Positions 1 through 12,294 of a stretch of DNA of 64,000 bases are shown here, piece by piece. Origin of the DNA: Phytophthora sp. 'mugwort' (lineage: Eukaryota; Oomycota; Peronosporomycetes; Peronosporales; Peronosporaceae); contig JAUCEF010000001.1 of NCBI GenBank assembly GCA_033558025.1, positions 2,418,001-2,482,000 of the forward strand. Reading direction: 5' to 3'. The notes below the pieces were generated by a model. That model did no database searches. It saw only the letters and a list, made by a program, of their open reading frames with translations, and was not told the DNA's origin. Numbering within the stretch: position 1 is the first letter of the stretch; each line of letters begins with the position of its first letter. The position numbers and the translations under genes are program-made.

Positions 1-940
1 GTCGCTATCTGTGAAGATTGCCTCATTCGCTCTCGACGTTCCCGCTACTCGACTCCCGATCGCCCAACGTTGTGCCCCTTGTCGCTGCTTGACGCCCTCG
101 CTCTCCGAGATGGTAGGCTCTGGTCGCATTCACCTGCATAGCTTGATACCTTAACTGACATGTCGATGTACTCAGATGGCTAAGAAGATTTCCTCTCCGC
201 CTTCAGATCGCGCCGCTCACTGCGGTCTGATTCGTTCTTGCCCGGAGGATGATCTGTCAGAGCAGTCTGACTCCACGGCGTGCCGGACTGAACATAGCGT
301 CAACAACGACGCTAGGATCACGCCTCACGCAGACCCCGACGGCAAAACTCCCTCGGAAATGAACAATCATTCGACTTGGACCACTGCTGAAATGCACGTC
401 TCAGCTATCTGAGTTGCTCAAACGACTCCAAATTGTCTGATCCCAGACGATTTGGAGTCGTTCGAGCAGGTGTCAATCGCATCGCCAGTTCAGCTGAGCC
501 CATGAACTCGGACTCAACAACTTGTTCCGGTTCGACTCATCTGGTAAGCTCGCTCTCTTATCCATCGAAATCGCTGAGTTTCCTCCCTTGCAGTTTGACC
601 GTGAAGGCTTTGTCTATCGACATCATCGCGGCTGGTCCTCGCTTCCCCGGAGCTCGTCCTTCGGGAAGTCGGAGAAACTCAACGAGTTCTTCAGCACCAT
701 GTGGACGAGTTCTGCGTCACAGAGGGGCCCCCGTCACCGACTTGATCACGACACGCCGACGCTTAAGTCATTTTCGCCGACTCCGGCTAACCGCGAAGGT
801 CTTGTTAGCTTCGAAACTCGTTGAATCTTCACCTTAACCGTTGTCGCGGTTGCCCAGTTCCATATTCGCACGTCACAACTCAGTAGGTTCTCAAGTAGTA
901 GTCGTATCGACTCAGCTGAGCTATTCGCAGCTTCATTTCG
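1..940 (-). other. Gypsy 3'-terminal region, homologous to 15.66-16.76 kb
   Basis: This stretch matches the palindrome spacer at about 15,660-16,760 in the same orientation; for example the phrases around 95-150 and 175-215 recur near 15,785-15,865. Both strands have medium open frames with many interruptions, so the coding strand is uncertain. Position after the chromodomain-like tail on the minus strand argues that it is the 3' end of the minus-strand Gypsy. No intact gene is present. Confidence 0.5.
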
Positions 941-951
941 TTCATATACAT

Positions 952-1460
952 TCATGCAATGGATCTTCCTTTCCACCAGGCCTGAATTCCTGCCACTTGG
1001 TGGTGTTCAACATGTGGCACTGCAGTACTAGCTTTCGTCTGCAACTTGCACCCTCTACAGTCGATCGTCGCGTTTCTTGCGTCGACAGTAACCAAACCGT
1101 AAGCCTCCCCGGATTTGTTTTTAAAAGTACTCCCACGTCGTTCGTCGTAGCCGATGCGTTTGACCATGAACAGCCGCCGAGCCCTTTTGGTGGTCGTTGA
1201 TGATGGCATACCGTCATCAAGGATCACCCCCACTTCGTACTTGTCGGCGCTCTCGTCAACTTCCTAGCTACCTTCAAGAAGGTGTTCCTCATCGACATCG
1301 AAATCGAAACGTTGGGCTTCGCTGAGTTCATGTACATGCCGACTCGTCGGTCTTTGCCCCGGATCTATTATACGGATCTATTACTACTTTCAGCTGGGAT
1401 ACATGCACTACCGGATAAATCCGATACACCCTTTTGTCAGGAACATTCAGCTCGTTCGGT
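952..1460 (-). pseudogene. Gypsy integrase C-terminal/chromodomain-like remnant
   Basis: On the minus strand a segment reading RIYPVVHVSQLK lies near 1,440-1,400. This resembles the YPVVHVSRLK phrase that ends the SH3-like part of many oomycete Gypsy integrases. It is followed by a segment containing VILDD, a VKRIGYDE phrase and acidic residues, resembling the chromodomain-like tail that guides insertion. Stops and a frameshift separate the two pieces. It lies directly downstream of the integrase core, as expected for the last domain of the polyprotein. Confidence 0.55.
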
Positions 1461-1524
1461 ATCGCTTCGCGTTCCCTCTTACCGAGTCGAGCATTCTGTC
1501 CCTCGACTCGCCGAGATATCTCAG

Positions 1525-2100
1525 CTATCTGGTAATCTTTTGCCAGCCGAAGAAAGATTTCCTGCTGCCGATTGGCTTCCCCCGACGCTGAACAGTATCA
1601 GCCAAGTTCGCCGAGTTAGCTTTGATAGTCAAAACCATCGCCTTAAGCGTAGACTGAGCGTCCCAACCGTGAATACAGTAAAATGGCGTTCCGCGTCGAG
1701 TAGTGTAGCGTGAGTTGTTAATGGCGTGAACCATCTTCTTGGCAATGTTATCCTAGTCAGCTTGCAGTGGATTCTTCCACATATACTCGGATAGTCTGGA
1801 TCATCGTCTTAACTGAGCGCTCTTGCTGACCGTTGGCTTGAGGCCGATAACTCAGCGCCGCTCTTGATCTCGATTGCATCAACTCGGTCGCTTATGAAGC
1901 GGGGATCTCTGTCGTGGCTGATTAGTGACGAGGCATCGAACCTTCGGAGCACACATTTCTCAAAGACCTTCGCCGCGTCTAGTACCCAGTGTCACTCACG
2001 GCTTTCGCTATACCGAACGTCGTGAAGTGGTCCTAGAAAAGTAGCAGCGCCGTGTTACCTCGCCGAGTTTTCGGAAACGGGATGACAAAATCCCACAACA
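1525..2100 (-). pseudogene. Gypsy integrase core and C-terminal remnant
   Basis: Minus-strand translation shows HDRDPRF near 1,920 (second catalytic Asp context) and YRPQANGQQER near 1,840 (catalytic Glu context of the DDE integrase). A C-terminal stretch at 1,734-1,525 contains SRYTTRRGTPFYCIHGWDA, a typical post-core phrase of oomycete Gypsy integrases. Stops and frameshifts break the frame, so it cannot make an active integrase. It follows the HHCC zinc domain at 2,334-2,143. Confidence 0.7.
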
Positions 2101-2142
2101 CTAACTGGAAGGGGTGTCAGATACCACGTTGGCAGTGGTCCC

Positions 2143-2334
2143 CTAACTCGGGCTTCCTTTTGCTCGTACTGTACTCTTCGCACGCTTAGGCATGTTTGAG
2201 TACATCGGCGAATAACCCAACCCAAATAACTCGGCTTTCACCCTGTGGAAGGCTAGCACAATACCATGACGGCCTCCTTCGATCGAGCTGTGGCCGTTGT
2301 GAAAGACTTCGTCAATCATCGTCGTTGGTATCAC
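2143..2334 (-). pseudogene. Gypsy integrase N-terminal zinc domain remnant
   Basis: The minus-strand frame contains GHSSIEGGRHGIVLAFHRVK, which resembles the H-x(n)-H half of the integrase HHCC zinc-binding domain. The Cys-x2-Cys half is degraded. Placement between the RNase H-like segment and the integrase core fits the Ty3/Gypsy order. Confidence 0.6.
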
Positions 2335-3244
2335 TAATCTCAGCTTGAGGTCTCCACCATCGGACTCAGCTAATGGCCGCCTCTGACTTGGTAGTACAGT
2401 AAATCGTCTTTGCTGAGTACGAAGCTGTCAGCTATTTCGCTTGCCCGCTGATTGCGACTGTGAGCGAGCTCGTCGAGTTCACCTTGTAATAATGGTTTCA
2501 AATCGTCCCACTTAAGCTCCTCGTCTTAAGCTTCTGATATGCACCGTCGCTACTCTGCTTGTACCACTACCGGATTAGTGTCGGTTGCGTTGGGAACGCG
2601 GTTCTCGCCAACCTGTGCCTGAGTCTGATCCTCTCCTCCGCGCGTTAGTGGGCTCGGCTGTGTTGAGTCGAACTCATCTCCAACAATCCCTAAATCCGGC
2701 AGGAGGGTTGCTTCGTCTCCGGCCGACTTCCGCATTCGTCTAACTGGCCTTGGTGGTCCTTCTGCCGCATCTTGTATGGCTTCGTCCTCAAAGGGAGCTC
2801 GGCGGGTTTGTCTTCTGGTCTTTGCAGCTATCCGGGTGTTCTCCTCAAGTTTGTTGGCATTTTCTTCGTGACTCGGCACATGCAATTCTTCAGAAAGTAT
2901 ATTCAGCGTTTCCGAGTGGTTTTCCGCTCTCCGCTAAGAATTACACGACCGGCCTTATTCTCAAGCGCTTCTGTGGTGAGGGACTCGGCTGCTGTGTTGT
3001 AGTATAGTACTACATCCAAATAGCGGACTAACCTTAACTTCTCGGTCAACTCTTAGTGGTGCGCCAACTCGACTTACAACGTCTCCTTCCTACAAGCGAT
3101 CACCCCCATGGATTGCCGGACTGCAAGCCGGGAGTTCCCGACGATTACCAGGTCGGTTACCCCACGGTCTAATGCCGCTGCCACTCCATTATTCATGCCG
3201 GTGTACTCAGCTATATTGACCGTGGTGGACGAGAGGGTACGCAC
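2335..3244 (-). other. Gypsy linker between RNase H and integrase, no intact gene
   Basis: The only long open stretch is a minus-strand frame (2,885-2,550) rich in Arg, Lys, Glu and Pro, which resembles a linker rather than an enzyme domain. I see no catalytic motif. Confidence 0.4.
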
Positions 3245-3583
3245 TCACAGCGATCGCAATGTTCCATGCCGGTAAGTGCCACAGAATCCACGAACAGCTT
3301 CCATAACCGCCGTTCTTCTGGTCTTAGCGGATCCGTCAAATGACAGCACGTAGCCTTTAAAATCTTGAGGCACGTGATCATACAATAGTCCTTGGTCGAG
3401 CCATACCGCATCCAAGTACTTCGACGGCGGGGCAATGTGGGTGAGCGACTTGTTCTCGCATTGATCTACTCCATCTACGAGAGGAACTGGGCCGACGGGG
3501 TCTGCCACCCCTGTCGAGGTGTTGGGTTCACCCGCTGAGTTTACCGTCTTGGCTGGGGTGCTTCTGACCTCAGTTGACACCAC
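3245..3583 (-). pseudogene. Gypsy RNase H-like segment
   Basis: The minus-strand frame contains YVLSFDGSAKTRR, matching the first catalytic Asp strand of Gypsy RNase H-like domains. It starts abruptly and lies only about 100 bp from the end of the post-protease segment, so the reverse transcriptase that should separate them has been lost. The frame then degrades and downstream RNase H motifs are not clear. Confidence 0.55.
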
Positions 3584-3697
3584 TATAGTTTTTGTCCTCC
3601 GAGTCGACGAACTCGGCTGATGTACACAGCTATTTTGACAACTCGGCAGGTGGTTGGGTCCGACTTTCGCAATGTATAGTACTTTCCCCGGACCGTT

Positions 3698-4168
3698 TCA
3701 ATCGCCCCAGCGTTGGGCACATGTGCGTTCAGCTTTTCCGTGGTCGAGCCGGCGATGTTCCCTTGGTACCATCCCTGTCGAGGTTTCATACCACCGCTTC
3801 TCTACTGCCGGTGGTTGTTGTGCGAGCCAATTATCGTACAACCACGGCTCCTTCTGTAACAAGCCCTTGTCGATGGCCGACTTGTAAGCCCACACCTGCC
3901 AGTCGTTGTATTTCGCCGGGTTAAGCCTCACATAGCCAATAACGGGTGGAAGGTCGCCATGCGGGGCCCAGAGTACTACAGGGGAGTGTGCAGGACACCA
4001 TACCAGTTTATTGCTAACATTAGTAATCATCATCCTCACGGCTTTGCCCCTATGGTTGTGCACAACCGTGGGAACCAAACCATTAGTTCGCCGCACCCAC
4101 AGTTCGTGAGTATCACGACTCGGCTGACGACGCCGTAAACTGAATTCAGCTATCAGCCGACTCGGCAC
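3698..4168 (-). pseudogene. Gypsy post-protease polyprotein segment
   Basis: A 156-residue open minus-strand stretch with phrases such as YVRLNPAKYNDWQVWAY and QPPAVEKR. These are characteristic of the region between protease and reverse transcriptase in oomycete Gypsy polyproteins, as I recall the family. No YxDD reverse transcriptase motif is found before the RNase H-like part. Confidence 0.6.
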
Positions 4169-4202
4169 ACTCAGCGATTCTGTTGGACCATCAGTGGTCT
4201 GG

Positions 4203-4499
4203 CTACCATACTCTGATTCTCCTAACTGGGCATTCGGACTTGAGGAATGGTACTACTAATTCATCAAGCAATTTCGCCGTCCAGTTGTAGAGATCCAGTC
4301 GTATTCCTGCTGGTATCATAAAGTCGGTACTCAAGATTAAGTCAGCATCCGCATGGTGTGACATAATCCAGACTTCAATCTCGTAAACCATCTGCCAGCC
4401 GAGTGGCACTTTAACCATTGTTCTGGTCGTAGTGGACGCCTTGCCCTTACCAATCCCTTGCACATTGATCTGTAGATCAGTGCTTGCATGCCGTTTCAA
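4203..4499 (-). pseudogene. Gypsy aspartic protease remnant
   Basis: The minus-strand frame reads VYEIEVWIMSHHADADLIL followed by a phrase with FMIPAGIRLDLY. This is the C-terminal half of a retropepsin as seen in oomycete Gypsy elements (compare the better preserved copy at 44,325-44,846). The DSGA active-site half is not clear here. Confidence 0.65.
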
Positions 4500-4877
4500 T
4501 CGCAGCCGCCGTGCGAACGATTCGCTTATAGCCGAGACGTTTGCAAAGTATCGAGCAGAATCTTCGTTCGCTCGTCATTCACCGCACCCATCACCAGAGC
4601 CCACATACGGACTCGGCGATCGAACTTCGTGGTGGCCACCAGTCCACGCGCTCGTCTGGGTGCAGCTCCACTGTCACAACGCGGTCGTCAACTTTCCCCG
4701 TCGCCGGGACTCTACCCTCGCGCTTATAACAACCCGACGATCTTCCTCTGGATCACTGAGCTCATCATTTCCATCATTTCCACACTTAATTCCGTCGTTT
4801 CTCTCATCCCATATTTCGGGCCGTTGCGCTTGTCACCGGCTCAGCTGACTGTGGCAGCCCGTTATTCTCCAACCCAG

Positions 4878-5126
4878 TTAGTGTTGGCGGGCCGGCGAAT
4901 TTAAATCTGTCGGCTCATAGATGTCGTGGAGTTCGGTAGGCACAGCCGACTTGTCGACCGATGTTCGGACAAGGTTGGTGAGCGTCTCCAGGCACTGAAA
5001 TAACATACAGCGCTCGATTTCGTGCATCCGCTTGCAGAACTTGCAGTGATGGCTGCAATAGTGTCGAGTGGCCGTTAGCGCCACATGCCGCGAATGGTCC
5101 ATATCGTGGACGTTCTCACGAATCAT
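4878..5126 (-). pseudogene. Gypsy gag zinc-knuckle remnant
   Basis: The minus-strand frame contains CKFCKRMHEIERC, a CCHC-type zinc knuckle (one residue shorter than the classic spacing between Cys2 and His). It is followed by a Leu-rich tail ending near 4,880. This is the C-terminal end of gag. The N-terminal gag probably lies at 12,690-14,787, separated by the inserted LINE. Confidence 0.6.
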
Positions 5127-5552
5127 CGCCTGCTGAAAGGGGAAAAAAAGTTTTCAATTTGCCGGCTACCCCACAAGTGCACATAGACAGGCCCATTCCT
5201 GCTGCTGCGCTTTCAAGCTTCGGTCCCTCCAATCCCGTGTTGTCGTTTCTCCACCTCAGCCTAACTGTCGTGCTGTCGCCTTACCTGACTACCAGACCTC
5301 AAGACCACCCCGCCCTGCGCCGCGACACCACCACCACGCTAAGCCGTCGTGCTGCCGCCGCCGAAGAACTAAGTCGTCGCGATCCCAATCGCGCCGCTCC
5401 CTGAAGCTGTTGCCGAGTTTGCGCCTGTGGCCTTAGGAGGTCAGAGGAGTGCGGCCTAGCCCTACCGTAAAGGGGGGAACGTGACAGCTGCGAGAGAGCA
5501 GCTGGAAGAAGAAACGCCCGAACTGGTCCGCCAGCCTTCGCAGCCCATCATC

Positions 5553-7511
5553 ATGGCGGCTCCTCGTCGTGACCAGACTTGGGATGCTGAGTGGCGAAAC
5601 AAGGCCCCACAGGTCGAGTTCTCGTTGCCCACCGATGACGCACTCGCGTCAGCGGAAAGGCTATGTTGGATCCCGAGCGCAACGCTGACGACAAGAAAGC
5701 AGCTGCTCTAGGTGGAGTTCCCCAGCTCGTCTCGAGTGAGTTGACCTACTCCATGTGGATTCCTGCGCGAGACCTGACCGCCACGTTCTCTGATACGGAG
5801 ATCATGACCTCGCTCGGATCAGATACGCAACCGGCCATCTGGTCGGCCAACATCAGCCATCTGCGCGATTTCAAGACCATCCGAAACGCTGGCATCAGAT
5901 TTGTATGCACTGATCAAGCTATCGCATCCAAGTTGGGTGGCCAGACGCTGTCGATCTGTGACCGAAACTATCGGGTTTAACCGTACTCTAAGTACTCCAG
6001 CTGGTACTATGTCGACTTGCAGCGCCTGCCTGACGAGGTCGCTGACAGCGAGATCTACGACTGGTTCGCCGCACATGGGACACCACCGGTGTTCATCTGC
6101 CCTAGTCGTACGATTCGCGGTCTGAAGTCACGCAGCCGCCGAGTGTACTTCAACCACAAGTCCCCGCCCGAGTCGTAGATACTTACGCCAACGACGCCGT
6201 TGCGAGAAATCAAGTTCGGTGACCATGGATACGCGATGGTCAATCACCGCATCCGTGCGTTCAACCATGGCGCACCGCCCTTCCTGAAGGCGATGCACGA
6301 GAAGGGCAAGGCTCACCCATCATCATCTAAGTCGGTCGACCATGCGGCACATCAGGCTTCTTCGAAGCCTGCTGTTGCCACGAGCGCAGAAGCCAATGGC
6401 ACGCCTATGGAAACGTCGGACGCCGAGTACGAGTCATCCGCGCCTACTGACTCAGAAGTGAGTGACTTGGAAGCCAGTTCAGACAGCGCTATGGAAGGTG
6501 TTGAAGGAGAAACTGTTGAAGACGGGATCACAGTCCAGCCCAATTTTATCTGGCTGTCGGACGAAGAACCTCCAAATTTTCACGCTGGCTCAATCAAGCG
6601 AACGGACCGGGAGCCGGCGCGTATCTTGCGCGCCAAGCAACTTGTCTTTGGCAAGATGTCCACTCCCACGGCCAAGACAAGGGAACTACCCCCGTCCCAG
6701 ACTGGCTATCCAGTACTGGCATCCACCAACCAGTATGAGTGGCTGAGTGAGGGAGATGGTGGCAATGTCCCACCTGATCAGGATATGACTCTATGGGACA
6801 GTACTCAGATCCCGCCCTCTCCGGTTGCCTTGTATGTCAAGCTGTCCAAGCCTGCCGAAAAGATACTGAACAGCGCTGCGATCAAGTACCCTGCAGAGAC
6901 AATCACCCTCAATGACCTCTGCGACGTCATCGAATCGTATCTGACGGAATCTCGAACACCTCAGCTGCCGATAACAGCTTGTACGGGATCCAAGCCCAGC
7001 CTAGTGTCCATCGCTTTTTATTGGACACCTCGGCTCCCGGTAAATACCAGCATCTTCACAGCAAGACGTTTGGCCACGCAGTACTCCGAATGATCTCCAC
7101 GAAGCTAGACCCCTCGGCGGGGAGGACTACTCGCTCAAGAGCAAGTTGGCCGAGCTCTTCCCGGACGCTGACGACCTAAGCCCAGAAGTCGTGCTGCAGA
7201 GCCTTTGCTCTACCCCAAACGAGTTCTGGCTCCAAACGCGACTGGCCGAGTTTGATCTTGCGTTGCAAGTGATTGCTCCAAGCATCTATATGGATCCGGT
7301 CAAGGTCTGCGCTCTAATCCAAGAAGAAGCTACTACGCTGCCCCATCCGATGTGGCACCTCTGGGACGATCGCACCCTAGGGGTACTGGTAACCTCGCCG
7401 TTGGCAACTCGACTCCTTGATGGCCCGTTGCCGGACGACTTACGCCAATGCATCGTTGATCTCCAACAAGCGGCTTCGACAGTAGCCAACTCGGGTAGCC
7501 CTTCTCTCTAA
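5553..7511 (+). pseudogene. LINE ORF1 protein, frameshifted
   Basis: The first good ATG of the frame is at 5,553 (MAAPRRDQ). The coding sense runs through at least four frames: 5,553-5,700, 5,663-5,980, about 5,985-6,178, 6,200-7,093 and 7,146-7,511. The shared phrases YSKY..YY/FVDL and NAGI are also in ORF1 of the minus-strand LINE, so this is family sequence and not chance. A middle part is rich in Ser, Glu and Asp. Known ORF1 proteins bind element RNA; here the frameshifts predict no full protein. Confidence 0.65.
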
Positions 7512-7554
7512 TGGGAATTGGGCCCTGAGAGGGTTCTCGCTGAACGCTAACGGC

Positions 7555-10500
7555 ATGAACCGGACCTCAAGAAGCTCGCTGCAGTACTTCTCTAAGACCT
7601 TTCACATGATCGGTCTTCAGGAGACGTGCTTCACCGGGCCCTTCAACTACCAGCGCTTGAAACAGATCTGGAGGCAAACCTCGCGGTTTAATTCCAGCTT
7701 TTGGTCGCAAGAACATATGACTACAGACACAGGGCACGCTGGTGTGGGCTTACTACTCACGCCGACATGCCCTGTTCAAGATATCCAAGACGTTACCCTC
7801 CGTCATGTTAGCTCGGCTGATATGATGGATCGGTACTTACTACTACGCGGCACTCTGGACTTGAAAGAGACGTACATTATGTGGTGTATGCCCTCGTTAA
7901 AGGCCAGAATCGGCCAACTTTCTTTAAGAACCTTCCAAGAGATTTCGGCGATGATGTGCTGCACATTGTCATGGGCGACTTCAACACGGTGATGTCAAGC
8001 CAACTGGACCAAGCCAACCACACCGACCGAAATCGGTCGCGGGGACGAACCGAGCTGCTGGACTGGATGCAAGCTATCAACGTTGTGGATGCATGGCGCC
8101 TGGAACATCCGACGCTCGTCGAGTTCACCAGCCCCAACTCCAGCTCAAGGTTAGACTACGTGATGCTAAGCTCCCAGCTCTTCCACTCGGCCATGCAGGG
8201 CATTCTGCACGACATTCGCAATCGCTCCAATATGGGTGACCACTGCGGCATCGACTTTCGACTCGGATCTGCTGTCTTTCGGCCGGCTAAGAGACCCCCC
8301 TGGCGCTGCCCAGAATGGATCATCCAGCTTCCTGAAGCGCAGCAGTATCTCCAAGAATCGCTGATCAAGTTGGCAGACATGCTCCATGCACCAACGGACT
8401 CCCACTACAACCCGGGCTGCCTACTTGACGAGCACAAGCGTCGCGACAACATCTTCCTGCACGAGTTATTTGAATTCCGGAAGAATGTTCGCCAGCGCGA
8501 ACTTGAGGAACTGCACCTGGAAATCAATGATCTGCAGCACCGCCAAGCGACGGAGCCTACCGATGATCAACGCCGGCGGCTGACTGAAAAGAGGACACTA
8601 CTGGAGATCAAGATGAAGGTGAAAAAGTTCTACGCTTCGAAGAAAAAGTTTGCCTCCGACCTCCATGATTCTGAACGAGGTACCAAGTACTTCTTCCGAC
8701 CGCCTCAGATCCTGCACAACACTCCGATTCCTGTCAATTCGCCGGAGGAGTTGGAAGTCATGTGCCAGGAGTTCAACCAGTTTTGGTCCGGGATCTATCG
8801 TTCACCTTCAAGAGAGTTCCATCATGACAAGCCGAAATGGGATCGCATCAAGCTGGCCCAGATCCTTGAACACACGACTAAGCATCTGACGCCGAAGCGA
8901 GCTGCCTATCTTGACAGTCCACTTACAGCAAATGACTTCTACTGGGCTATCAAGCATATGTCGTCGGGGAAGGCACCAGGACCCGATGGGTTACCCGTGG
9001 CCTACTACCTAACTGATGTGCCACTTTGGAACCGTATCCTGGAGATTGTCTACGCAGCTCAACTGGAGAAAGGCAGGATGTCCAAGTTCCAGCGTCGCGG
9101 CCAAGTCTGCTTGCTATACAAGAAGGGAGACCGTAAAGAGCCTGGAAACTACAGACCCATTACTCTCCTCAACGTCGATGCCAAGCTGGGCCCCAAGATA
9201 CTGGCATACCGTCTGGGAACTGTGTTAGACAGTCTCCTACTCTCTGACCAGTATGGCTTCGTGCCTGGGCGCGATATTCGTCATGCTCACCTGCGACTTC
9301 AAGCACTCATGAAAGTGTATGAAGACGATGACGCGGTGGCTGGTGCTATCTTGATTGACTTTGCCAAGGCCTTCGACAGCGTGGTGTGGGATGCCCTTGA
9401 CATGATCCTCGAGCACTTCCGCTTCGGCGAAGTGTTTCGTCGCTGGGTACGCGTGATGTTTCCTGGGACTTTGGTGGCGCTACTATTCAACGGTAGCCCA
9501 CTTTCACCCTTTGAATTAGGGAGAGGCGTGCGGCAAGGAGACCCTCTCTCCCCGGGTCTGTTCGTGCTTTACGCGGAACCTTTGCAGAACTTGATTCGCG
9601 CCAAGATGAAGGATGCTGGACTTCGGTGTGGAGACTCTTCGGTAGTCCATACAGTTATCAGCTTTGCTGATGACTGCACTGGACTACTGAGGGACCTGCG
9701 GGATACTCAGCGTCTACTGGACTTGGTGGATCTCTTCTGTGAGGCATCGGGCATGGAGCTGAACAAGAACAAGACCGTGGTGCTGCCGTTCTACCCCTGG
9801 AACAGTGAAACCGACAGCATCCGTGAGGAACTACAGCAATTGGGACTAAAGGTTGTTGGGAACAACGACTCGGCCAAACTGCTTGGTATATACTACGGTC
9901 CCAAGCTCACAGACGCGGCACGGCTACAGCACATATTGGCGGACATGCAGACAAGGTGTTCACTGTGGAAGTACCGGGCACGCACTCTGCGAGGACAAGT
10001 GGTTATCCTACAACAGATCATCTTGCCTGTTCTCTGGTACACGGCCAGTGTCTGCTACATACCTGAAACTGGTTTCCAAGACCAAGTCCAGGACATGATA
10101 GTACGGTTCATGACCCAGTCTTCTACTTCGAACATCGTGCCCCGAGCTTGGTGGACGTTGCCCATGCACATGGGAGGCCTCGGTTTAACGCCTGTGAAAA
10201 CGATGATCGAGGGACTCCAACTACACATGCTCTGCAAGCTGCTCATGGCCGTACGCCAGTCACCGAATGATGTACCCTCATGGGCCACCCCAGTCATTGC
10301 GCTGTTTGACTCCGTGATGAAACCTTGGGGACGCGACTTTGACATCCTGTACGCGCCGGTCTGGAACAGCCCTCATCATGTGGTGTCTCGACGGCTAAGA
10401 CGATGGAGACCGCTTGGTTTGTATTGGCACCATGTTCTCTTCCTTTGGAACACCAAACTGCGCCCCAAGATCACTCGCAACATGACCAAGTTTGACAAGT

Positions 10501-11734
10501 TGACAATGCCGCTGCTGGACAATGTGGATATCACGACTGCAACCAAGACGCCCAAGACCCTACGAGCCGCAAACCTGGGAATTGTCCAAGACCTCATTCG
10601 CTTAAAGGTTTATCGGATATCTGACTTGTTTGAGCTTAGTGGATACCCGCCTCAAGCCGCCAAGCTATCCCAAGTCATCCGTGAGCATGGCCAGCCTAGG
10701 CGTGCTAACAGCGTGAGCTTCTGCGGATCTTTCTTAACTAAGATTGACTCGCAGTTACGACCGTTGGCCAACATGCCCATTGGACCCCGCCCCAAGCCAC
10801 ACTACGGCTGCGCACTCCATACTTGGAGCTTCAGTGGCTATGAATTCGCTGATCTCACGGTGTCGTTAATACGCAAGCTCCTGGTTCAGTACAAGGTACC
10901 CGGCCTGCCAACGACTGCAATTGGCCTTGAACAAGCGCCTCCCGCAATGTATGGGGCAGGGACCTAAAGATGAACAAGCACGTACTACCAGTGAACGCGG
11001 ACTTGCTGTACAGACTTCAGCACAACGCACTTTAGGTGGGCTTTAGGCTGCAGCACGTGCAAGGCGCTATGACTCGCTGCCATCATGGGTGTGGAGTCAT
11101 TGAAACCGTCTCCCATCTCTTTTGGTATTGTGACTTTGCGGCAACCGTATGGGCGGAATGGCTTGAGGTGTTCCAACAGTGGTTTGAGTCTCCCATTGAG
11201 TGGGCGACTGTGGTCTACTTCGCGGACATCATGCCTACGCCCCGAGCCAAAAAGGACTTTGGTTACAGCCTCTTTGCGGTCTTCCACATAGTGAGAGTTG
11301 TGGTACTTCGCTGCCTATGGACGCACCGCAATGACATCCGCTTCCACGAGTATGAACTAAGTCTCATCGGCGTCAAGGCTCGGGTGCACGCCCTGATTGA
11401 CCTTCATGTTGCTGCCTTATGGCAGGCAACCCAGGCGCAAGCAATAAGACAGTCCACGCAGGTGAGTAGGCAACTACACACCTTATTGCGAGGACTGCCT
11501 GTGTCGGCACCCTTCGATGACAATAGCCTAAGCGACCACGAGGCGGAAGCCCGTCAGCGGGACTCCTTACTCGCGGACATGTTGAACCACGACAGGGAAG
11601 AGACGTCCGGAGCGTTGGCGACCTTCACGACTGCAGATTCAAGCGATCGCGGGGTGGAAACCCGTCAGCGGGGCTCCTTTCCCGCGGCCATGTTGAACCG
11701 TAGCCGGGAAGAGACGCCTGTGGCCCGAAGGTAA
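7555..11734 (+). pseudogene. LINE ORF2: endonuclease, reverse transcriptase, zinc domain
   Basis: Begins at ATG 7,555. The AP-endonuclease starts with MIGLQETCF and continues with VMGDFNTV and LDYVML/GDHCGID motifs, but a frameshift near 7,880 separates the first third. The rest stays open for 1,028 codons to a TAA at 10,965-10,967, including RT blocks GKAPGPDGLP, YRPITLLNVDAK, FAKAFDSV, GVRQGDPLSP and the catalytic FADD at about 9,663-9,674. After that stop, 11,036-11,734 encodes the C-terminal zinc-binding region (CHHGCGVIETVSHLFWYC). Only one frameshift and about one stop break an otherwise complete protein, so this copy is fairly young. Confidence 0.85.
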
Positions 11735-11760
11735 GGCCACAAGCTCAAGGCTTCATCCTG

Positions 11761-12294
11761 ATGTCTTACAATCCGCCGCCGGCGTGCTCGGCCATTACTG
11801 GCTTCAGTCTCCACCACTTTCACGTCGCCAAATTTCCGGCTCCATTTGCCGATCGCTTAGCGGGCATTGCCTTATGTCTGCTGTACCCGAAGGCGGTGTG
11901 GATTTTTGAACCCAGGCGGGGCCCCAGGTTGGCGGACAGGCGGGTGAAGAACGCGACATGCTGCAGACGCTTACGCGTGTTTGGCGTGCACGACAGCACT
12001 GGACTACTCTTTGGATCGAGGTCTAGAGCGGCGCTACACTCCCGAGCCGCGCATACTACGAGGCCCACAAGCCCTTGAGACGACGACTAGGAGGTATTGC
12101 CCCTCTAGACCACGACCCGCATCTCTCCTACTGAAGTGCCCGGTCAAGCAGTCTCAAGAACTACCGGGTCTAACCGTGCTTCCAGGTCTACAGCCGATAG
12201 GACGGCGCCCAGTAGCCCCCAAGACCACCAGTCAGTCACAAGACCAGATATCCCAACCTTCGCGGCCAAACCCCAACCATCGTCCGAAAGGTCT
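11761..12294. other. LINE 3' region/SINE body candidate, no gene
   Basis: There are open frames on both strands of 80-105 codons, but none has recognisable motifs. The right half (about 12,060-12,294) would be the body of the SINE-like element if the tRNA head at 12,295-12,366 is read leftward. No poly(A) or clean boundary is visible. Confidence 0.3.

Larger units (their letters stand above)
5150..11760 (+). mobile_element. Non-LTR retrotransposon (LINE), nearly full length
   Basis: Contains a leader, ORF1, an AP-endonuclease, a reverse transcriptase with FADD and a C-terminal zinc-binding domain, all on the plus strand. The end points are approximate because no target duplication or poly(A) tail could be fixed. 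It interrupts a minus-strand Gypsy between gag and its zinc knuckle. A second copy of the same family lies at 56,470-60,300 on the minus strand. Confidence 0.75.

Noticed and set aside
433..837. Plus-strand open frames near the window start as a separate gag gene
   Set aside because: They overlap each other and the minus strand is more consistent with a Gypsy 3' end; no Gag motif is clear on the plus strand. I keep the strand uncertain.
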